Positions 59,179 to 64,000 of a DNA stretch of 64,000 nucleotides are shown here, piece by piece. Numbering within the stretch: position 1 is the first letter of the stretch; each line of letters starts with the position of its first letter. The translations under genes were made by a program, and so were the position numbers. The notes beneath the pieces were generated by a model, which did not search any database, had not been told where the DNA came from, and saw only the letters and a program-made list of their open reading frames with translations. Origin of the DNA: Kalmanozyma brasiliensis GHG001. Its lineage: Eukaryota > Basidiomycota > Ustilaginomycetes > Ustilaginales. Where the stretch lies: NCBI RefSeq assembly GCF_000497045.1, contig NW_015961990.1:124001-188000 (forward strand). The letters run 5' to 3'.

Positions 59179-59540
59179 TTTCCCGATCCACGGTTCTCTC
59201 TCTGGTTCTCTTGCATATCTCACACACACAGGATGACTCTCGTCCGTCACATGTACCTTTACTGTCCACTGCACCTAGCTAGGTAGCAGTGCTCTCACAC
59301 ACACACCCAAAAATATCAGCAACGATATCAGTTCGCACAGAACCAGCCGTGCCGTCTGATCGTGATGCCTTTTCTTGGCTTGGACGCTCATTCCGCACAG
59401 AGAGGTCGCGTTTGTGAGACGTTGAAAGATTGCATGATTACTGCGGGGGATATCAGGGCGGTTGACGCCAAAGGGGGAACCATTCTATGAGACAGAGGGG
59501 AAAGCAGTTGAATCCAAAGAGTCACGAAGCACCGAAACCT
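59179..59540. other. Convergent 3' spacer uL15 / C1-THF synthase
   Basis: A 362-bp region between the stop codons of convergent genes; CA repeats at 59217-59230 and 59297-59308. Nothing else is seen. Confidence 0.45.
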
Positions 59541-62500
59541 CTACGACAAGCCGATGACCTCACCGTCCTCGGTGAGATCCATGTCGTAGTAACCCGGTCG
59601 GGTGTTGAGACCGGGCATCTTGCTCATTGCGCCGCACATGACGACCAACAAACCGGCACCGACGCTGGCGTACACCTCCCTGACGGGAATGGTGAATCCG
59701 GTGGGGGCGCCCTTCTTGCTGGGATCCGCCGAGAGCGACAGGTGGGTCTTGGCCATGCAGATCGACAGGTTGCCAAAGCCATTCTTCTCGATGGTCTGGA
59801 TCTGTTTCTCGGCAGCTTCGGAAAGCTCGATGCCGTCGGCACCGTACATCTCGCGTGCGATGGCCTCGATCTTCTGCGTGATGGGCAGCGTGGGTTCGTA
59901 GAGGAAGTTGAACTGGCTCGCTGTGCCCTCGAGCTGGTTGATGACCGACTTGGCGAGCTCAACGGCTCCCTCACCACCGAGGGCCCAGTGGTCGGCAGGA
60001 ACGGCGTCGTCCGCGCCCGCCTCGAGCGCCTTCTTGCGCACCAGCTCCAGCTCAGCGGGCGTGTCCGTAGTGAACTGGTTGATCGCCACAATGACCTTCA
60101 GCCCGAACTTCTTGGCGTTGGCAATGTGCTTGGTAAGGTTGACACAGCCCTTCTCGAGAATCTCCAGGTTCTCCTCCAGGTACACCTCGGACAGCGGCTT
60201 GCCCGGAGTGACCTCCGGTCCGCCGCCGTGCGTCTTGAGCGCACGTACGGTAGCCACAATGACAGCGGCATCCGGGACGAGGCCCGACTCGCGACACTTG
60301 ATGTTGCAGAACTTCTCCATGCCGATGTCGGCACCGAAGCCGGCTTCAGTGATGACGTAGCCGGTGCGCTCGACAGGCTCTCCCTCCTCAATACCGGCGA
60401 GCTTGAGCGCAATGGCGTCAGCGAGGATCGACGAGTTGCCGTGCGCAATGTTGGCGAACGGTCCGGCGTGCACGAACACAGGCGTGCCCTCGAGCGTCTG
60501 CATGAGGTTAGGCTTGATCGCGTCCTTCATGAGGATGGCAAGCGCTCCACCGACACCAATGTCGTCTGCCGTCACGGGGTCACCTGCACGCGAGGTGCCG
60601 ACCACCATGCGGCCGAGTCGCTCGCGCATGTCCTTAAGGTCTCGGCTGAGCGCAAGAACCGCCATGCACTCGGAAGCGACGGCAATGTCGTATCCGGTCC
60701 TGCGCGTGATGCCCTTCTCTGTGGCAGCCTGTCCGACGGTGATGTCTCGCAGGTATCGGTCGTTGGTGTCGGTAACACGCCTCCAGGTGACCTGCTCCGG
60801 GTCGAGGTCGAGACGGGCAAACTTGCTCTTCTCCTCGTCGGTCAAATCGTCTGGGTTGGTCTTGTCAATGCCGAGCTTCTTCAATCTGCGGAACATGATG
60901 GGGGCAAAGGTGCGCACACCCTTCTTCTTGGGGCACAGACGGTCGAACAGCGCAGCGTCCTTCTGGGTGGCTTCGTGGAACATCCTTGTGTCGATGGCAG
61001 CGGCCAAGAGATTGTTGGCGGCCTGGACGGCGTGGTTGTCACCAGTCAAGTGAAGGTTGAACTCCTCCATGGGAATGACCTGCGAGTATCCTCCACCGGC
61101 GGCACCACCCTTGATGCCGAAGGTGGGGCCTTGCGAGGGCTGACGGACACAAGCGAAGGCGGACTTGCCAAGGTGAGCGCCGAGCGCCTGGGCGAGACCG
61201 ATGGTGGTGGTCGACTTGCCCTCTCCGAGAGGAGTGGGGGTGATACCGGCGACGACAATGTACTTGCCGTTCTTGCGGTGCGCGAGACGCTTGAGGACGG
61301 AAAGGTCGACCTTGGCCTTGACGGATCCGTAGGGCTCGAGCTCCGCCGAGATGAGGCCGATCTCGCGGGCGATCGTTGTGATGGGCTTGGGAGTCTGCGA
61401 ACGAGCCACCTCGATATCCGCAGGCACCTTGGCGAGCGGCTTGATGGGGTTGGGACGGACGACACCACGGCCAATGCCGAGAGCACGACCATCGGCGAGA
61501 CTGCGCTCAGCACTGACGAGGACGTTCTCCATGAGCATAGCGACGGTCATGGGGCCGACTCCACCGGGAACAGGAGTGATAGCAGAAGCCACCTTGGAGG
61601 CAGCTTCAAAGTCGACATCACCGACGAGACGGTAACCCGACTTCTTGCTGGCATCGTCGACAAAGTTGGTGCCGACATCAATGACGACGGCGCCCTTCTT
61701 AATCCAGTCACCCTTGATGAAGTGAGCCTTGCCCATGGCGGCGATCACAATGTCAGCCTCAGCGAGGTGAGCCTGGAGGTCGGAGGTCTTGCTGTGAACC
61801 TGGGTGACGGTGCAGTCCCGGCTGCGGAGGAGGGAAGCCACGGGGTTGCCGACAATGTCGGAGCGGCCGATGACGACGGCGCGGAGACCGGCCATGTTAG
61901 TAATGCCGGCATTCTCAAGAAGCTTGATGCAGCCGGCAGGAGTGCAGGGGAAGAAGAGCGGGTTGCAAGCCTTGGACGAGAGGTGACCAATGTTGAGAGC
62001 GTGGAAACCATCGACGTCCTTCTCAGGGCTGATAGCCTCCGTCACGCGTCGCTCCGCATCCGAGTCGATGTGGTTGCCGAGAGGAAGCTGAACGAGGATG
62101 CCATCAACGCTGATGTCCTCGTTAAGCTCGCCGACACGCTTGATGATCTCGGCCTCGCTGGTGCCCTCGGGAAGCTGCACATGGGTGTATCGCATACCGC
62201 ACTCCTCGGCGGCGAGCTTCTTCATCCTGATGTAGGTGGAAGAGGCGCTCATGGCGCCGACCTGCATGATGCAGAGATGGGGGTGGAACGAGGTATACTG
62301 CTGCTTGAGCTCGGTGATGCGCTGAGCTACACGAGCGCGCACCTCCTTGGCAAGGGCGGTGCCATCGATGAGCTTGGCACCGCCTGGCGTGGTCGCGAGC
62401 GAAGCCATGGCGTCGGTCACGAGGTTCCTTCGGGGAAAGCCGAATGCGCTTGTTGGAAAGGCGGAAGTGATCCGAGGGGATGGACGAGCCGAAGAAATCG

Positions 62501-62612
62501 ATCGGGTGCGGACCGAGAGGGGAGATGCGGCCGTGGTGAGGAGGGGAACGCTCCGCTGCTGCTGCTGGGAGAGGGAAGCTAAGTGTCTGCAAGTCGAGCG
62601 GCGGAGGAGCAT
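59541..62612 (-). CDS. ADE3: Trifunctional C1-tetrahydrofolate synthase, with possible mitochondrial and cytosolic starts
   Basis: From ATG 62612 the product has 1023 residues; a second ATG at 62408 gives a 955-residue form. The first 68 residues are Arg/Ser-rich and lack acidic residues until near the second Met, like a presequence. The dehydrogenase/cyclohydrolase domain (about 80-370) shows YIRMKKLAAEECG, DGILVQLPLG, PCTPAGCIKLLE and VVIGRSDIVGNP. The formate-THF ligase domain (about 390-1023) has the ATP loop TPTPLGEGKSTTTIG near 455, FNLHLTGDNHAV, PADHWALGGEGAVEL and PVREVYASVGAG. It interconverts formate, 10-formyl- and 5,10-methylene-THF for purine, thymidylate and Met synthesis. Yeast uses two genes (ADE3 cytosolic, MIS1 mitochondrial). 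Confidence 0.96.
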   Translation of the reverse strand: MLLRRSTCRHLASLSQQQQRSVPLLTTAASPLSVRTRSISSARPSPRITSAFPTSAFGFPRRNLVTDAMASLATTPGGAKLIDGTALAKEVRARVAQRITELKQQYTSFHPHLCIMQVGAMSASSTYIRMKKLAAEECGMRYTHVQLPEGTSEAEIIKRVGELNEDISVDGILVQLPLGNHIDSDAERRVTEAISPEKDVDGFHALNIGHLSSKACNPLFFPCTPAGCIKLLENAGITNMAGLRAVVIGRSDIVGNPVASLLRSRDCTVTQVHSKTSDLQAHLAEADIVIAAMGKAHFIKGDWIKKGAVVIDVGTNFVDDASKKSGYRLVGDVDFEAASKVASAITPVPGGVGPMTVAMLMENVLVSAERSLADGRALGIGRGVVRPNPIKPLAKVPADIEVARSQTPKPITTIAREIGLISAELEPYGSVKAKVDLSVLKRLAHRKNGKYIVVAGITPTPLGEGKSTTTIGLAQALGAHLGKSAFACVRQPSQGPTFGIKGGAAGGGYSQVIPMEEFNLHLTGDNHAVQAANNLLAAAIDTRMFHEATQKDAALFDRLCPKKKGVRTFAPIMFRRLKKLGIDKTNPDDLTDEEKSKFARLDLDPEQVTWRRVTDTNDRYLRDITVGQAATEKGITRRTGYDIAVASECMAVLALSRDLKDMRERLGRMVVGTSRAGDPVTADDIGVGGALAILMKDAIKPNLMQTLEGTPVFVHAGPFANIAHGNSSILADAIALKLAGIEEGEPVERTGYVITEAGFGADIGMEKFCNIKCRESGLVPDAAVIVATVRALKTHGGGPEVTPGKPLSEVYLEENLEILEKGCVNLTKHIANAKKFGLKVIVAINQFTTDTPAELELVRKKALEAGADDAVPADHWALGGEGAVELAKSVINQLEGTASQFNFLYEPTLPITQKIEAIAREMYGADGIELSEAAEKQIQTIEKNGFGNLSICMAKTHLSLSADPSKKGAPTGFTIPVREVYASVGAGLLVVMCGAMSKMPGLNTRPGYYDMDLTEDGEVIGLS

Positions 62613-63452
62613 GCCAACGACTGTGTGACGGTGGTCAGAGCGGAAGGCTTGCGTGGAGACCTCGGGGTGCGAGTTCCAGAAGAAAGCCGGTGTGTGGGTG
62701 TCGCTTAGGGGAAGGACGGAGGGAAGCGGACGATGCTTGGAACGCCGTATGAAGGGCACGGCTGCAGCTGAGAAGAATCCCAGATTTCTTCTTTTTCGCG
62801 CAGCGGACAGCGTTGACCCGAGCGTCTTCTTTTCTTCTTGCCGCAAGGTGTTAGCCTGTACGCCGCCACGACCCCGAGCGGGGATTCTTCCTGTCATTCT
62901 CGAGCGAGGCACGCCGGCTGAAAGCCGCTTGTAGCCATCCCCGCACAAATTGCTGTTGTTCCAACTCTGCCACACAGCTGCTCGTATCGGTTGGTGGCTG
63001 CTTCCTTCTCGCCAAGGCTGTCGGCTTCTTCGGCACGGAAGTGCAACGGTCCAGGGAGGCGTGTGAACCACCATTTGCTCGAAACGAGATGACTAGGCGG
63101 CGGGGCTGGCCAATGAAAAGCAGCCAAGAGCAAAGCACTATCCGGCCAATCCTTATTTTCTTGGTCTGAGGATGTTAGCAACAGCTTTATTGCACAACCG
63201 TGGATTCTTCTCCCGAGACCAACACCCTGCAGGAGAACAAGCCGAAAGCTCAGATGGATGTCCCTTTGTGTTGGTCTTCCTTCGGCCCTTCCATTGTCTT
63301 GACAAGCCCACTTCATCACTCGCTACAATCACACCAGCTGACACCCAATTGCGCAAGAGAGGGGCGCATGCATCTCGCATCCTGAGGCAAAGGTCGAGCC
63401 GCCTCAGACGCGGACGCAACCCACTTCACTGCACGGACCGTGTCGCCCGACC
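62613..63452. promoter_or_regulatory. Divergent promoter C1-THF synthase / DCTN6
   Basis: An 840-bp divergent region. The C1-THF synthase frame remains open upstream to 63074, but the residues there are not family-like. Pyrimidine tracts near 62785-62840 may mark the leader. I see no RNA gene or small ORF of note. Confidence 0.4.
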
Positions 63453-64000
63453 ATGGCCCCACTGTAAGTCTTTTCTCGTTCCGCCAGCCTCAGTATCACA
63501 GGTTTCCGCTTAGCGATGTCGATTGCTCGCTTTATGGTCAAGAGCAGTATCAATCATGTCGCTGCTGCGAGCACTGCAGAGGCAGGGCGTCCTCACCGAC
63601 CTGCCTGCTCGCCCTCTTGGTCACGAAGGTGCGGTTCGCCTGCTCCCGCAGACTTTCACTGACGATGCATCTCCTCTACCGTCTCATACGGACACTGCTA
63701 CCTCGACCGCGACTGCTGGCCTTCCTCCCTCTTCTTCTTCAACGACCCTCCGTCCCGCCCTATCCGCCATCTTCAGGCGCGACAACCTCACCGTCGGCAC
63801 GCGCGTCGTCATCGCCCAGGACGCAGACCTTCGAGGCGACATCTCGGTCGGCAGCGGCAGTGTCATTCATCCCAAAGCCACTGTGTTGGCGCTCCAGGGA
63901 CCTATCACGATCGGATCCGATTGCATTATCGAGGAGACCGCGGTGATCGTGAATCGCAGATCGACACCGCTCAAAATCGGCGATGGCAACCTGTTCGAAG
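63453..64000 (+). CDS. DCTN6: Dynactin subunit p27 (DCTN6), 3' end beyond window
   Basis: The favoured model has an 11-nt first exon (63453-63463, ATGGCCCCACT), an intron at 63464-63542 with a perfect GTAAGT donor and CAAG acceptor, then exon 2 from 63543 to the window edge. The junction is in frame and adds eight residues before the next Met (63556). That second Met is an alternative start that needs no splicing. After an Ala/Ser/Thr-rich linker, the left-handed beta-helix begins at about residue 86: VVIAQDADLRGDISVG, SVIHPKATVLALQGPITIG, DCIIEETAVIVN, KIGDGNLFE. These hexapeptide repeats match DCTN6/p27, part of the dynactin pointed-end complex for dynein cargo. DCTN5 (p25) would lack the HPKA-x-GPI-IG-EE order. 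Confidence 0.82.

Noticed and set aside
59487..62582. A 1031-codon open frame on plus, antisense to C1-THF synthase
   Set aside because: It mirrors the conserved enzyme on the other strand, has repetitive Leu/Gly/Asp composition produced by the codon bias of the sense gene, and shows no domain.

Overview
The window looks like GC-rich nuclear DNA from a smut-type basidiomycete (Ustilaginomycotina, most likely Ustilaginaceae; the genus cannot be fixed from this sequence alone). The reasons are dense, mostly intronless long genes on both strands, short introns (about 50-130 nt, with a few of 500-600 nt in ribosomal and mitochondrial genes) with GTRNGY donors and CTRAC/CTGAC branch sites, and basidiomycete-style low-complexity extensions on conserved proteins. 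I see no transposon, CRISPR array or viral gene.

0-20 kb: the 3' part of a Skn7-type HSF/response-regulator transcription factor, the spliceosome-disassembly G-patch protein Ntr1/TFIP11, the Golgi/endosomal RING ligase Tul1/Dsc1, a small lysine-rich protein, a Dma1-like FHA-RING ligase, and the autophagy scaffold Atg11. 19-31 kb: Nhp2 (H/ACA snoRNP), a spliced gene for a bacterial-type RNase P protein with a mitochondrial presequence, an NTF2-like protein, mitoribosomal mL38, the WD40 protein STRAP, and a Clr2-like silencing factor with a C-terminal WW domain.

31-42 kb: primase small subunit Pri1, ESCRT-III regulator Ist1 (one intron), a DNAJC17/Cwc23 J-protein, mitochondrial transcription factor Mtf1, import-motor subunit Pam17, DEAD-box helicase Dhh1, and a 66-residue, three-exon TFIIH subunit Tfb5. 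42-50 kb: an intron-containing tRNA-Ser(GCT), a CSC1/OSCA cation channel, and an amino-acid permease with one intron. 50-53 kb is the only clearly accessory segment: a large P-loop NTPase gene with a possible C-terminal restriction-endonuclease-like motif, resembling Crinkler/RHS-type proteins, broken by an in-frame TGA. 53-64 kb: an Ariadne RBR ubiquitin ligase, a head-to-head pair of ribosomal protein genes (uL16 and uL15), C1-tetrahydrofolate synthase with two plausible starts, and the 5' part of dynactin p27 (DCTN6).

Most genes are housekeeping and share no single pathway. Ubiquitin ligases (Tul1, Dma1, Ariadne), mRNA metabolism (Ntr1, Cwc23-like, Dhh1) and mitochondrial gene expression or import (Mtf1, mL38, Pam17, RnpA-like) are well represented. 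Divergent neighbours share short intergenic regions, many with an AAATTT box near a GAGC element.
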